This document shows, piece by piece, positions 1-8,044 of a DNA stretch of 64,000 bases (position 1 is its first letter; the number at the start of each line of letters is the position of its first letter). Source of the DNA: Nocardioides sp. GY 10113 (GTDB lineage Bacteria > Actinomycetota > Actinomycetes > Propionibacteriales > Nocardioidaceae). Under the pieces are notes generated by a model. It did not search any database. It was given only the letters and a program-made list of their open reading frames with translations, and was not told the origin of the DNA. A program made the translations under genes and the position numbers. The stretch covers positions 124,001-188,000 of the forward strand of contig NZ_STGK01000004.1 of NCBI RefSeq assembly GCF_004919105.1. Reading direction: 5' to 3'.

Positions 1-570
1 CGCAACCTGCGCCGGCTGCTGGTGCCGATCCTCGAGGACGCCTTCGACCGGTCGCTGGCGCTGGCCGCAGGCATGGACGCCCGCGGCTACGGCCGCACCG
101 GCGAGGCCACGGCGTGGCAGCGGCGGAGCACGGGCGCGCTGATGCTGCTCGGGCTGCTCGGCGTCTGCGTCGGCACCTACGCCTTCCTCGACGCCACCGC
201 GCCCCGCGTGCTGGCGCTGCCGATGCTGGCGCTGGGCACCGCGGCGGCCGTCGCGGGATTCCTGACCGCCGGCCGCCGGGTGCGCCGCACCCGCTACCGG
301 CCCGACCGGTGGGCGCTGCCCGAGCTGCTCGTCGCCGCCTCCGGGCTGGCCGCGGGCGCCGGGCTGTGGGCGGTCCAGCGCTGGGACGCGGCCGTGGCGC
401 ACCCCGGCGTACTGGGGTGGCCCACCGTGACCCCGGCGGCGCTGGCGGTCGTGCTGGTCGGCCTGCTCCCGATCTGGGTGGCGCCCCCGCCGCCGACCGC
501 CCGACGCCGGGAGGACGTGGCGCTCGCCTCGCCCGCGGTCGCGGCCCGTGAGGCGGTGGCCGCCCGATGA
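1..570 (+). CDS. ECF transporter transmembrane (T) component, 3' part
   Basis: This is the C-terminal 189 codons of an energy-coupling factor transporter T subunit; the gene begins outside the window, and the reading frame is open from base 1. The first residues, through PILEDAFDRSLALAAGMDARGYGR, match the conserved cytoplasmic coupling region of the EcfT/CbiQ family, which contacts the ATPases. About four hydrophobic segments follow (near residues 41-65, 68-87, 102-122 and 135-152). Its stop overlaps the ATPase start by four bases (ATGA), so translation is coupled. With the next two genes it forms a dedicated vitamin or metal uptake system; the substrate is not visible. Confidence 0.85.
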   Translation, partial: RNLRRLLVPILEDAFDRSLALAAGMDARGYGRTGEATAWQRRSTGALMLLGLLGVCVGTYAFLDATAPRVLALPMLALGTAAAVAGFLTAGRRVRRTRYRPDRWALPELLVAASGLAAGAGLWAVQRWDAAVAHPGVLGWPTVTPAALAVVLVGLLPIWVAPPPPTARRREDVALASPAVAAREAVAAR

Positions 571-2234
571 TCGAGCTGCGCGCGATCACCCTCGCCTACG
601 ACGACCCGGATGCCCCCGCCGGCCCCGGTGCGGCCCCCGTGCTGGACGCCGTCGACCTCACCATCGAGGACGGCGAGCTGGTGGTGCTGGCCGGCCCCAC
701 CGGGGTCGGCAAATCCAGCCTGCTCGGTGTCGTCGCCGGCCTGGTGCCCTCCTTCACCGGCGGCACCCTCAGCGGGGACGTGCTGGTGGACGGGCGCAGC
801 GTGGTCGACCTGCCCGCCCGCGACCGGGCGCACGTGGTCGGCTACGTCGGCCAGAACCCGGCCGCCTGGTTCGTCACCGACACCGTCGAGGAGGAGCTCG
901 CCTTCGGGATGGAGCAGCTCGGCCTGCCGCCGGCCACGATGCGCCGGCGCGTCGAGGAGACGCTCGACCTGCTCGGCATCGCCGACCTGCGCCACCGCGA
1001 CCTGCGCACCCTCTCCGGCGGGCAGCAGCAGCGGGTGGCGATCGGCTCCGTGCTCACCGCGCACCCGCGGCTCCTGGTGCTCGACGAGCCGACCTCGGCG
1101 CTCGACCCGACGGCCGCCGAGGACGTGCTGGCCACGCTGACCCGGCTCGTCCACGACCTGGGCGTCTCGGTGCTCGTGGCCGAGCACCGGCTCGAACGGG
1201 TGGTCCCGTTCGCCGACCGGCTCTGCCTGCTCGGCGGCGACCCCGCCCGACCGGGCACGCTGCGCGTCGGCGCGCCCGAGGAGGTGCTCCGCGACTCGCC
1301 GATCGCCCCGCCGATCGTGGAGCTCGGCCGGCTCGCCGGCTGGGACCCGCTGCCGTTGACCGTCCGGGACGCCCGGCGCCGCGCCGCCGGGCTGCGGCAA
1401 CGGATCGGCACGCCCGCGGCTCCAGCGGCCCGGCTCGCCGCCGGCGTCGGAGGGGAGGCTGCACCCAGCGTCGACGTACGCCGTCTGGTGCTGGCGCACG
1501 GTCGCACCCCGGCGCTGCGGGGCGTGGACCTGGCCCTGCGCCCGGGCGCCGTGACGGCCCTGATGGGGCGCAACGGCGCCGGCAAGTCGAGCCTGATGTG
1601 GACCCTCCAGGGGCGCCACACCCCGTCCTCGGGGACCGTGCGCGTGGCCGGCGCCGAGCCGGCGACCCTGAAGCCGGAGCAGCGGCGCGCCACCACCGGA
1701 CTGGTGCCGCAGAGCCCGGCCGACCTGCTCTACCTGGAGACCGTGGCCGAGGAGTGCGCCGCCGCGGACGAGTCGGCGGCGGCCGCGGCGGGCACCTGCC
1801 GCGACGTGCTCGACCGGCTCGCGCCCGGCATCGACCCCGAGCGCCACCCCCGGGACCTCTCCGAGGGGCAGCGGCTGGCGCTGGCGGTGGCGATCGTGCT
1901 CACCGCCCGCCCCTCGGTGCTGCTGCTCGACGAGCCCACCCGGGGCCTGGACTACCCGGCCAAGCACGCCCTGGCGGCGATGCTGCGCGACCTCGCCGCC
2001 GAGCCGGGCGCGGGGCGGACGGTCCTGGTGGCCACCCACGACGTGGAGTTCGTGGCCCAGGTCGCCGACGACCTCGTGGTCCTGGCCGAGGGCGAGGTGG
2101 TCTCCGACGGTCCGGTCGCCCAGGGGGTCGGCGAGTCGCCGGCGTTCGCCCCCCAGGTGACCAAGGTGCTCGGCCCGGGCTGGCTGGACGTCGACCAGGT
2201 GGCCGCCGCGCTGGCGGGGGAGGCGGTCCGGTGA
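567..2234 (+). CDS. ECF transporter ATP-binding protein, two fused ATPase domains
   Basis: This 555-residue cytoplasmic protein powers the ECF transporter by ATP hydrolysis. Two ABC domains lie in tandem. The first has Walker A GPTGVGKSS near residue 43, signature LSGGQQQR and Walker B LLVLDEPTSALD. The second has Walker A GRNGAGKSS, a variant signature LSEGQ and Walker B VLLLDEPTRGLD. Fusion of the two EcfA subunits into one chain is common in actinobacteria. The start overlaps the T-subunit stop, and the stop overlaps the S-subunit GTG start, so the three are one operon. Confidence 0.9.
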   Translation: MIELRAITLAYDDPDAPAGPGAAPVLDAVDLTIEDGELVVLAGPTGVGKSSLLGVVAGLVPSFTGGTLSGDVLVDGRSVVDLPARDRAHVVGYVGQNPAAWFVTDTVEEELAFGMEQLGLPPATMRRRVEETLDLLGIADLRHRDLRTLSGGQQQRVAIGSVLTAHPRLLVLDEPTSALDPTAAEDVLATLTRLVHDLGVSVLVAEHRLERVVPFADRLCLLGGDPARPGTLRVGAPEEVLRDSPIAPPIVELGRLAGWDPLPLTVRDARRRAAGLRQRIGTPAAPAARLAAGVGGEAAPSVDVRRLVLAHGRTPALRGVDLALRPGAVTALMGRNGAGKSSLMWTLQGRHTPSSGTVRVAGAEPATLKPEQRRATTGLVPQSPADLLYLETVAEECAAADESAAAAAGTCRDVLDRLAPGIDPERHPRDLSEGQRLALAVAIVLTARPSVLLLDEPTRGLDYPAKHALAAMLRDLAAEPGAGRTVLVATHDVEFVAQVADDLVVLAEGEVVSDGPVAQGVGESPAFAPQVTKVLGPGWLDVDQVAAALAGEAVR

Positions 2235-3052
2235 CGGCGCCGACCGCCGTACCCCTGCGGCTGCGCTCGCGGACGGTCCTCGGCCTGGCCTCCCTGATCG
2301 GCCTGCTGATGCTCTTCTGGCCGCTGCTGCTGCAGGTGGATCCCGGGAGCAGCGACCGGGTGGACCCGCCGTTCCTGTTCCTGGTGCTGATGCCGGTGAT
2401 CCTGGCCGTGGTCCTCGCCGAGATGAGCGAGGGCGGGATGGACTCCCGGGTGCTGGCCGTGCTCGGCGTGCTGAGCGCGGTGAACGCCGTGCTCCGGGTC
2501 GCCAGCGCCGGCACCGCCGGCCTGGAGCTGGTCTTCTTCCTGCTGATCCTCGGCGGGCGGGTGTTCGGCGCCGGCTTCGGGTTCGTGCTCGGCTGCACGT
2601 CGTTGTTCGCCTCCGCCCTGCTGACCGCGGGGGTCGGGCCGTGGCTGCCGTTCCAGATGCTGGTGGCCGCCTGGGTCGGGATGGGCGCGGGCCTGCTGCC
2701 GCGGTCCGTCCGGGGACGCCGGGAGATCGTGATGCTGGTGGTCTACGGCATCGTCGCGGCGTACGCCTACGGCCTCCTGATGAACATGTGGGGCTGGCCG
2801 TTCATCGCCGGCATCCAGGTGCCGGGCCAGGAGGCCTCCGGGCTCTCCTACGTCCCCGGGGCGCCGGTGCTGGAGAACCTGCACCGGTTCCTCGTCTACA
2901 CCCTGCTGACCTCGACAGCCGGCTGGGACACCGGGCGGGCGATCACCAACGCGCTGGCGATCGCGCTGCTCGGGCCGGCGGTGCTGACCACGCTGCGCCG
3001 CGCGGCGCGGAAGGCGCGGGTGGTCCGCGCCGAGCCGGCCGGGGCTCGCTGA
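2231..3052 (+). CDS. ECF transporter substrate-binding (S) membrane component
   Basis: This 273-residue membrane protein would be the substrate-binding subunit of the ECF transporter. The GTG start overlaps the ATPase stop in a GTGA tetranucleotide. About six hydrophobic segments are visible, with conserved-looking loops such as LVFFLLILGGRVFGAGFGF and LPFQMLVAAWVGMGAGLLP, which resemble the S components found with fused ATPases in Streptomyces. A cobalamin-type substrate is possible by resemblance to CbrT-like proteins, but nothing here proves it, and no riboswitch is in view. The gene is last in its operon; a hairpin follows at once. Confidence 0.75.
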   Translation: MTAPTAVPLRLRSRTVLGLASLIGLLMLFWPLLLQVDPGSSDRVDPPFLFLVLMPVILAVVLAEMSEGGMDSRVLAVLGVLSAVNAVLRVASAGTAGLELVFFLLILGGRVFGAGFGFVLGCTSLFASALLTAGVGPWLPFQMLVAAWVGMGAGLLPRSVRGRREIVMLVVYGIVAAYAYGLLMNMWGWPFIAGIQVPGQEASGLSYVPGAPVLENLHRFLVYTLLTSTAGWDTGRAITNALAIALLGPAVLTTLRRAARKARVVRAEPAGAR

Positions 3053-3054
3053 GT

Positions 3055-3122
3055 CGCGTCGTCACATGCATTCTGGCCCCGAAATCTGCCGATCTGGGGG
3101 CCAGAATGCATGTGACGACGCG
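3055..3122. terminator. Perfect 26-bp hairpin between convergent genes
   Basis: Bases 3055-3080 and 3097-3122 are perfect reverse complements separated by a 16-base loop. The arms begin CGCGTCGTCACATG and end TTCTGGCCCC. The hairpin fills the gap between the ECF S gene and the convergent sugar dehydrogenase, so it can serve as a bidirectional terminator although it has no T-run. A close relative with a compensatory base swap lies at 31673-31735. Confidence 0.75.
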
Positions 3123-3139
3123 CGTGGCGCCGACCAGCG

Positions 3140-4351
3140 TCAGGGGTCGATCAGCAGGATCCGGTCGTCGCCGTCGGCGGGCTCGCCACGACCGTCGCGG
3201 TTGCTGGTGGCCAGCCAGAGCCTGCCGTCCGGGGCGACGGCGACGGTGCGCAGCCGCCCGTACTCGCCGACCAGGTACGCCGTCGGGTCGCTCGCCCGGT
3301 TGCCGGAGACGTCGATCCGCCAGAGTCGCTGTCCCCGCAGCGCGGCCATCCACAGGTGCCCGTCGGTGAACGCCAGCCCCGCCGGCGAGGCCTCGTCGGT
3401 GCTCCAGGTGAGGGCGGGGGCGGCGTACTCCGCCGGGCCGCCGGCGCCCTCGACCACCGGCCAGCCGTAGTCCTCGCCGGCCACGATCCGGTTCAGCTCG
3501 TCGGCGGTGTCCTGCCCGAACTCCGAGGCCCACAGCCGGCCCCGGTCGTCGAAGGCGAGCCCCTCGACGTTGCGGTGCCCCCAGGACCAGACCGCGGTGC
3601 CGAACGGGTTGCCCGGGGCGGGGTCGCCGTCGGTGGTGATCCGCAGGATCTTGCCGGCGTAGGAGTCGCGGTCGCGGGCCAGCGAGGGCTCGCCGGTCTC
3701 GCCGGTACTGACGTACAGGTAGCCGTCGGGGCCGAACGCCAGCCGGCCGCCGTCGTGGATGAACCCGTCCGGGATGCCGGTGAGCACCGGGCGGGGCTCC
3801 CCGAGCCGGTCGCCGCGCAGCGTGGCGCGGACGACCCGGTTGTCCTCGGCGGTGCAGACGTAGAAGTACAGGGCGCGGTCCCGGTCGAACCGCGGCGACA
3901 CGGCGACGCCGAGCAGGCCCGCCTCGCCGCGCGGGGAGGCCTCGGGGATCGTGCCGACCTCGGTCACGGTGCCCTCGCCGCTGCCGCTGTCGTCGGGCGC
4001 CACCACCAGCACCCGGGCCGTGTCCCGCTCGGTCACCACCGCCCGGCCGTCGGGGAGGAAGTCGAGCCCCCACGGCGCCTGCAGCCCGGTGGCCACGGTG
4101 CCGACGACGTCGGGCACCCCGTCGGCCTCGAACCGCGGGCTGCCGGCGTCGGTCTCTGAGTCGGTGGCGGTCTCGGTGGGGGCGGAGGCGCTCGCCGAGG
4201 AGTCGTCGCTCCCGGGGTCGCTCGGCGGGGCGGTCAGGTCGGGGGAGACCACGACAGTGGTCTCGTTCCCGCCCTGGCTGCAGCCGCTCAGGCCGGTCAG
4301 ACCGGCCAGCGAAGGTGCCAGCAGCAGCGCTGCGACGCGGCGGCGGCCCAC
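3140..4351 (-). CDS. PQQ-dependent sugar dehydrogenase family lipoprotein
   Basis: This 403-residue protein belongs to the soluble glucose/sorbosone dehydrogenase family, six-bladed propellers that oxidise aldoses with PQQ. The N-terminus is a lipoprotein signal with lipobox LSGC at residues 21-24, so it should be anchored outside the membrane. A Ser/Thr/Asp/Glu-rich linker follows to about residue 75. Family motifs include GLQAPWGLDFLPDGR, GEAGLLGVAVSP, FIHDGGRLAFGPDGYLYVSTG and a WSWGHRNVEGLAFD segment. The GTG start directly abuts the stop of the upstream hydrolase gene (TGAGTG), so the two are co-transcribed. The true substrate is not inferable. Confidence 0.85.
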   Translation of the reverse strand: MGRRRVAALLLAPSLAGLTGLSGCSQGGNETTVVVSPDLTAPPSDPGSDDSSASASAPTETATDSETDAGSPRFEADGVPDVVGTVATGLQAPWGLDFLPDGRAVVTERDTARVLVVAPDDSGSGEGTVTEVGTIPEASPRGEAGLLGVAVSPRFDRDRALYFYVCTAEDNRVVRATLRGDRLGEPRPVLTGIPDGFIHDGGRLAFGPDGYLYVSTGETGEPSLARDRDSYAGKILRITTDGDPAPGNPFGTAVWSWGHRNVEGLAFDDRGRLWASEFGQDTADELNRIVAGEDYGWPVVEGAGGPAEYAAPALTWSTDEASPAGLAFTDGHLWMAALRGQRLWRIDVSGNRASDPTAYLVGEYGRLRTVAVAPDGRLWLATSNRDGRGEPADGDDRILLIDP

Positions 4352-5266
4352 TCAGTCCACCTGCCCCAGGAAGTCCAGCAGCAGCTCGTGGACCTCGTCG
4401 GGGCGCTCGAGCGGGAGGAAGTGGGTGTTGGGGAACTCGAAGTAGTCGGCGTCGGCCATCCGCACCGAGGCGGTGGCCATGTCGCGCGCGCCGGCCAGCA
4501 CGTCGTACGTCGCGGCGACGAAGCGCGCGGGCACGTTGACCGAGCGCAGCGAGACCCGGGCGTGCTCGGAGGTGCCCAGCGCCAGCCGGGCGTACCAGTC
4601 GACGGGGGTGGTCAGGAACTCCGCGACCCCGGCGGCCGCCGCCTCGGGGTCGGCGACCGGCAGCATGAAGCCGCTGTGGCTCAGCAGGGCGATCGTGCGC
4701 CGGCCGACCGGGATCCGCCGGGCGACGGGCGTCAGCGCCCAGCCGAGATACTTGCCGGCGCGGCACACGTTCACGGTGATCGCGCGCGCCACGGGGTGCG
4801 GCAGGTGCAGCGGGCCGAGCATCGTGGCGAAGGTGTCGCCGGGGACGCCGCACACGGCGAACAGCCCGCGCACCCGCTCGGGGTTGCGGTAGGCCAGCTC
4901 GAACATCGTGTTCACGCCCATCGACCAGCCCATCAGCACCGCACGGTCGAGGTCGAAGTGGTCCATCACCGAGAGCCCGTCCTCGACGAAGTGCTCGATC
5001 CGGACGTGGCTCGGGTCGCGAGGGCGCTCCGAGCCGCCGACGCCGCGGTGGTACCAGGAGACCACCCGTACGCCGCAGTCGGGCCGCAGCAGCGCCGGCC
5101 ACAGGTGCGGGTTGGTGCCGAGCCCGTTGCAGAGCACCACCGTCGGCCCGTCGATGGTGCCGTCGGGGTCGTTGGTCCAGGCCCGCAGGTGGGTCCCGTC
5201 GTCGGAGAGGATGTCGTGGAAGGAGAGGGAGGCGCGCTCGGCTTCGCGGGCGGCGGACGGCGACAT
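4352..5266 (-). CDS. Alpha/beta-fold hydrolase
   Basis: This 304-residue hydrolase starts at ATG 5266; an upstream extension of the frame is possible but looks non-coding. The nucleophile elbow GWSMG is at residues 113-117 with Ser115. An oxyanion-type segment VVLCNGLG lies near residue 45, and a late His (NTHFLPLERP) is in the position expected for the catalytic triad. There is no signal peptide. It is immediately upstream of the PQQ-type dehydrogenase. The substrate is unknown; esterase, lipase or haloperoxidase-like activities are all possible in this superfamily. Confidence 0.85.
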   Translation of the reverse strand: MSPSAAREAERASLSFHDILSDDGTHLRAWTNDPDGTIDGPTVVLCNGLGTNPHLWPALLRPDCGVRVVSWYHRGVGGSERPRDPSHVRIEHFVEDGLSVMDHFDLDRAVLMGWSMGVNTMFELAYRNPERVRGLFAVCGVPGDTFATMLGPLHLPHPVARAITVNVCRAGKYLGWALTPVARRIPVGRRTIALLSHSGFMLPVADPEAAAAGVAEFLTTPVDWYARLALGTSEHARVSLRSVNVPARFVAATYDVLAGARDMATASVRMADADYFEFPNTHFLPLERPDEVHELLLDFLGQVD

Positions 5267-5366
5267 GCGCCGATTGTGCCCGAGTGGGCGGCCGTCGCGG
5301 TGGGAACTCACGCGCCGGACGGCGCGGGGTCCCGGGGACGGGTGCCGGGGCGGCTGCCGGGGGCGG

Positions 5367-5630
5367 TCAGGCGTGCCGGGCGGAGGCGTCGTCGTCGCGC
5401 TCCGCGACCTCCGGCGGGGTGGGTGCCGCGGGCCCCTCACCTCGAGCGGTGAGGAAGCGCTCCACCTCCTCGCGGTCGGCGCGGCGCTCGGCGCAGGCGG
5501 TCGCGGCGACCATCGCGTTGCGGCGGGCCTGCTCCTGGGCGGTGGTCGGCCATTCGAGCACGCGTCGACCGAGCCGTGTCAGGGCACGGGGCATGAGGGA
5601 CATCGAGAGGCTTTCGAGCGATGGCGTCAT
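5367..5630 (-). CDS. Small hypothetical protein
   Basis: This is an 87-residue, hydrophilic, probably helical protein with strong G/C at third codon positions. I recognise no domain. The centre (WPTTAQEQARRNAMVAATACAE) and an acidic tail are the main features. Alternative in-frame ATG codons ten and thirteen residues in could be the real start. It lies between the hydrolase and the EamA gene, all on the minus strand, with about 100 bases on the hydrolase side. Confidence 0.5.
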   Translation of the reverse strand: MTPSLESLSMSLMPRALTRLGRRVLEWPTTAQEQARRNAMVAATACAERRADREEVERFLTARGEGPAAPTPPEVAERDDDASARHA

Positions 5631-5725
5631 GGGCGTGTGGGAGCGCGGCCCACGTTAGCCGCCGGGCGCGGGGAAGAAGGTCACCGGCGCGTGACATCGG
5701 GGTGAATCCCGGCTCAGCGTGGCTC

Positions 5726-5777
5726 GCGGGGGCGGCCTCGCGGGGGCGGGCTCGCGGGGCGGGGGAGCCGGGGAGGC
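5726..5777. repeat. Short GC-rich tandem repeat
   Basis: About three imperfect copies of a 14-15 base unit containing CTCGCGGGGGCGG lie directly downstream of the EamA stop. Possibly part of its terminator, or simple replication slippage. Confidence 0.4.
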
Positions 5778-6671
5778 TCAGTCGGGGGCCGGCGCGGCCG
5801 GAACCCCCGGCGCCGCGGCGCGGGTCGCGCCGATGCTCGCCGCCACCACGCACCCGATGGCCAGCCACTGCGCGGGCTGGAGGTCCTCGCCGACGACGAC
5901 CAGCCCCACGAGCGCCGCGGCGGCGGGCTCCAGGCTCATCAGCACGCCGAAGGTGGCCGCCGGCAGCCGGCGCAGCGCGACCAGCTCGGCGCTGTAGGGG
6001 ACCACCGAGCTGAGCAGTCCGACGGCCGCGCCGAGCAGCAGGATCCGGGTGCTGGACAGCTCCCCACCCCCGATCGTGGCCAGCGCCGGGGCGATCAGCA
6101 GGGTGGCCACCACGCTCGCCACGGCGAGGCCGTCCAGCCCGGGCCACAATCGCCCGGTGCGGGCGCTGAGCAGGATGTAGGCGGCCCAGGCGGCGCCGGC
6201 GAGCAGCGCGAACGCGACACCGACCGGGTCCAGGCCCTCCCGCTCGGCGCCGAGCAGCACCACCCCGAGGCCGGCCAGCGCCACCCACGCCAGGTCCCGG
6301 CCGCGACGGAAGCCGGCCGCCGCGAGCAGCAGCGGCCCGGCGAACTCGAAGGTGACCGCGACGCCGATCGGGATCCGCGAGAACGACTGGTAGATCGCCC
6401 AGTTCATGGTGCCCAGCGCCGCGCCGAAGCCCAGCACGGTCCACCACTCCTCCCGGCTGCGCCCGCGCAGCCGGGGCCGGGCCAGCACCACCAGGATCAG
6501 CGAGCTGGTGGCCAGGCGGAGCCAGACGATGGTGGTCGGCGCGACCTCGTCGAAGAGGTTCTTGGCGACGCCGGCGCCCAGCTGCACCGAGGCGATGCCG
6601 AGGAGCACCAACCCCACCGACACCCCGAGGGGTGGGGCGCCGGCACGGGACGGGATCGACGGCGCTGGCAC
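5778..6671 (-). CDS. EamA/RhtA-family drug/metabolite exporter
   Basis: This 297-residue integral membrane protein has about ten hydrophobic segments forming two EamA repeats, the usual size for the family. The N-terminal stretch VSVGLVLLGIASVQLGAGVAKNLFDEV and the later LGFGAALGTMNWAIYQSFSRIPIGVAVTFEF match RhtA-type exporters of threonine/homoserine and related metabolites. The GTG start is chosen because a -10-like TAGATT (minus strand, 6678-6683) sits exactly six bases before it, implying a leaderless transcript. The substrate cannot be read from sequence. Confidence 0.85.
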   Translation of the reverse strand: MPAPSIPSRAGAPPLGVSVGLVLLGIASVQLGAGVAKNLFDEVAPTTIVWLRLATSSLILVVLARPRLRGRSREEWWTVLGFGAALGTMNWAIYQSFSRIPIGVAVTFEFAGPLLLAAAGFRRGRDLAWVALAGLGVVLLGAEREGLDPVGVAFALLAGAAWAAYILLSARTGRLWPGLDGLAVASVVATLLIAPALATIGGGELSSTRILLLGAAVGLLSSVVPYSAELVALRRLPAATFGVLMSLEPAAAALVGLVVVGEDLQPAQWLAIGCVVAASIGATRAAAPGVPAAPAPD

Positions 6672-6677
6672 CGGGCC

Positions 6678-6683
6678 AATCTA
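6678..6683 (-). promoter_or_regulatory. Leaderless -10 box for the EamA gene
   Basis: TAGATT on the minus strand lies six bases before the GTG start at 6671, the spacing expected when transcription begins at the start codon. Confidence 0.5.
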
Positions 6684-6889
6684 GGGGTCGGGAGGGTCCG
6701 CGCTGCCACGGGGCGGGGCGGTCGGCGTACGGCCCGGTGGTGGACCGGTGGTGGCCTGACGCTGGCCTGGCGGTGGGTGTCGGTGGGTGCCACGATGCTG
6801 GGGGCGATGAGTTCGGACCCGCGCGCGGGTCCACACCTTGATCCGGTCGGTGACGGCGGAGCGACGCCTCCGCGGAAGTGAGGACGAGG

Positions 6890-7972
6890 ATGACCACGGT
6901 CCTGTTGGTCGGCACGCGCAAGGGGCAGTGGGTGGGGCGGTCCGAGGACCGCGCCACCTGGGAGTTCAGCGGACCCCACCACGACATGGAGGAGGTGTAC
7001 TCCGGCCTGGTCGACGCCCGCGGCGAGGGCCCGCCGCGGATCTTCGCCGGCGCCTCCTCGATGTGGCTCGGCCCGCAGGTGCGCTGGTCCGACGACCTCG
7101 GCGCCACCTGGCAGGAGACCCCGGGCGGCGGGGTGAGGTTCCCCGACGGGGCCGGCGCGAGCGTGGAGCGGATCTGGCAGATCGTCCCCGGCACGGGCGA
7201 CGGCGTCGTCTGGGCAGGCACGGAGCCCGGTGCGGTCTGGCGCTCCGAGGACCGCGGGGAGACCTTCGCACTGGTGGAGGGGCTCTGGAACCACCCGCAC
7301 CGCGGGCAGTGGGGCGCCGGCTTCGGCGGTCAGGCGTTCCACACGATCCTGCCGCACCCCACCGACCCGGAGTCGGTGACGGTCGCGATCTCCACCGGCG
7401 GCGTCTACCAGACCCTGGACGGAGGGCAGACCTGGGAGCCGCGCAACAAGGGGATCCGGGCCGACTTCCTGCCGGAGGGGCAGCAGTACCCCGAGTTCGG
7501 CCAGTGCGTGCACAAGGTGACCCGGCACCCGAGCCGACCCGAGCGGCTGTTCCTGCAGAACCACGGCGGGGTCTACCGCTCCGACGACGAGGGCGGCTCG
7601 TGGACCTCGATCGCCGACGGACTGCCCAGCGACTTCGGGTTCCCGGTGGTCGTGCACCCGCACCGCCCCGACACCGTCTACGTCTTCCCGCTGGGCGGCG
7701 GCGCCGGCCGCTACCCGCCCGAGGCGAAGGCCCGGGTGTGGCGCAGCGACGACGCGGGGGAGTCGTGGACGCCGTACGACGCCGGGCTGCCCGACCCCTG
7801 CTACGTCGCCGTCATGCGCGACGCGATGTGCATGGACTCCCACGACCCGGCCGGGCTCTACCTGGGCGGGCGCAACGGGGCGGTGTGGGCGTCGACCGAC
7901 GACGGCGAGTCGTTCACCGAGATCGTGTCGGACCTTCCGGACGTGATGTCGTTGAAGGTGGGGGTGGTCTGA
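6890..7972 (+). CDS. BNR/sialidase-like beta-propeller protein
   Basis: This 360-residue protein is built of repeated Asp-box/BNR units (S-x-D-x-G-x-T/S-W): WSDDLGATW, RSEDRGETF, LDGGQTW, RSDDEGGSW, RSDDAGESW and STDDGESF, consistent with a propeller like sialidases and photosystem assembly factor Ycf48. No signal peptide or sialidase catalytic residues are evident, so an enzymatic call is unsupported. ATG 6890 is chosen over an upstream in-frame GTG because a purine-rich GAGGACGAGG precedes it. It is followed closely by ilvD, which has its own promoter. Confidence 0.75.
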   Translation: MTTVLLVGTRKGQWVGRSEDRATWEFSGPHHDMEEVYSGLVDARGEGPPRIFAGASSMWLGPQVRWSDDLGATWQETPGGGVRFPDGAGASVERIWQIVPGTGDGVVWAGTEPGAVWRSEDRGETFALVEGLWNHPHRGQWGAGFGGQAFHTILPHPTDPESVTVAISTGGVYQTLDGGQTWEPRNKGIRADFLPEGQQYPEFGQCVHKVTRHPSRPERLFLQNHGGVYRSDDEGGSWTSIADGLPSDFGFPVVVHPHRPDTVYVFPLGGGAGRYPPEAKARVWRSDDAGESWTPYDAGLPDPCYVAVMRDAMCMDSHDPAGLYLGGRNGAVWASTDDGESFTEIVSDLPDVMSLKVGVV

Positions 7973-8032
7973 GCCGCGGCCCCACCCCGTTCCATGCCAC
8001 GGCCCGCGACCTCCGCACGCGCCCGACCGGCG

Positions 8033-8038
8033 TAGCCT
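8033..8038 (+). promoter_or_regulatory. Leaderless -10 box for ilvD
   Basis: TAGCCT ends six bases before the ATG of ilvD and no ribosome binding site is present, which points to a leaderless transcript. Confidence 0.5.
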
Positions 8039-8044
8039 TGCCCC

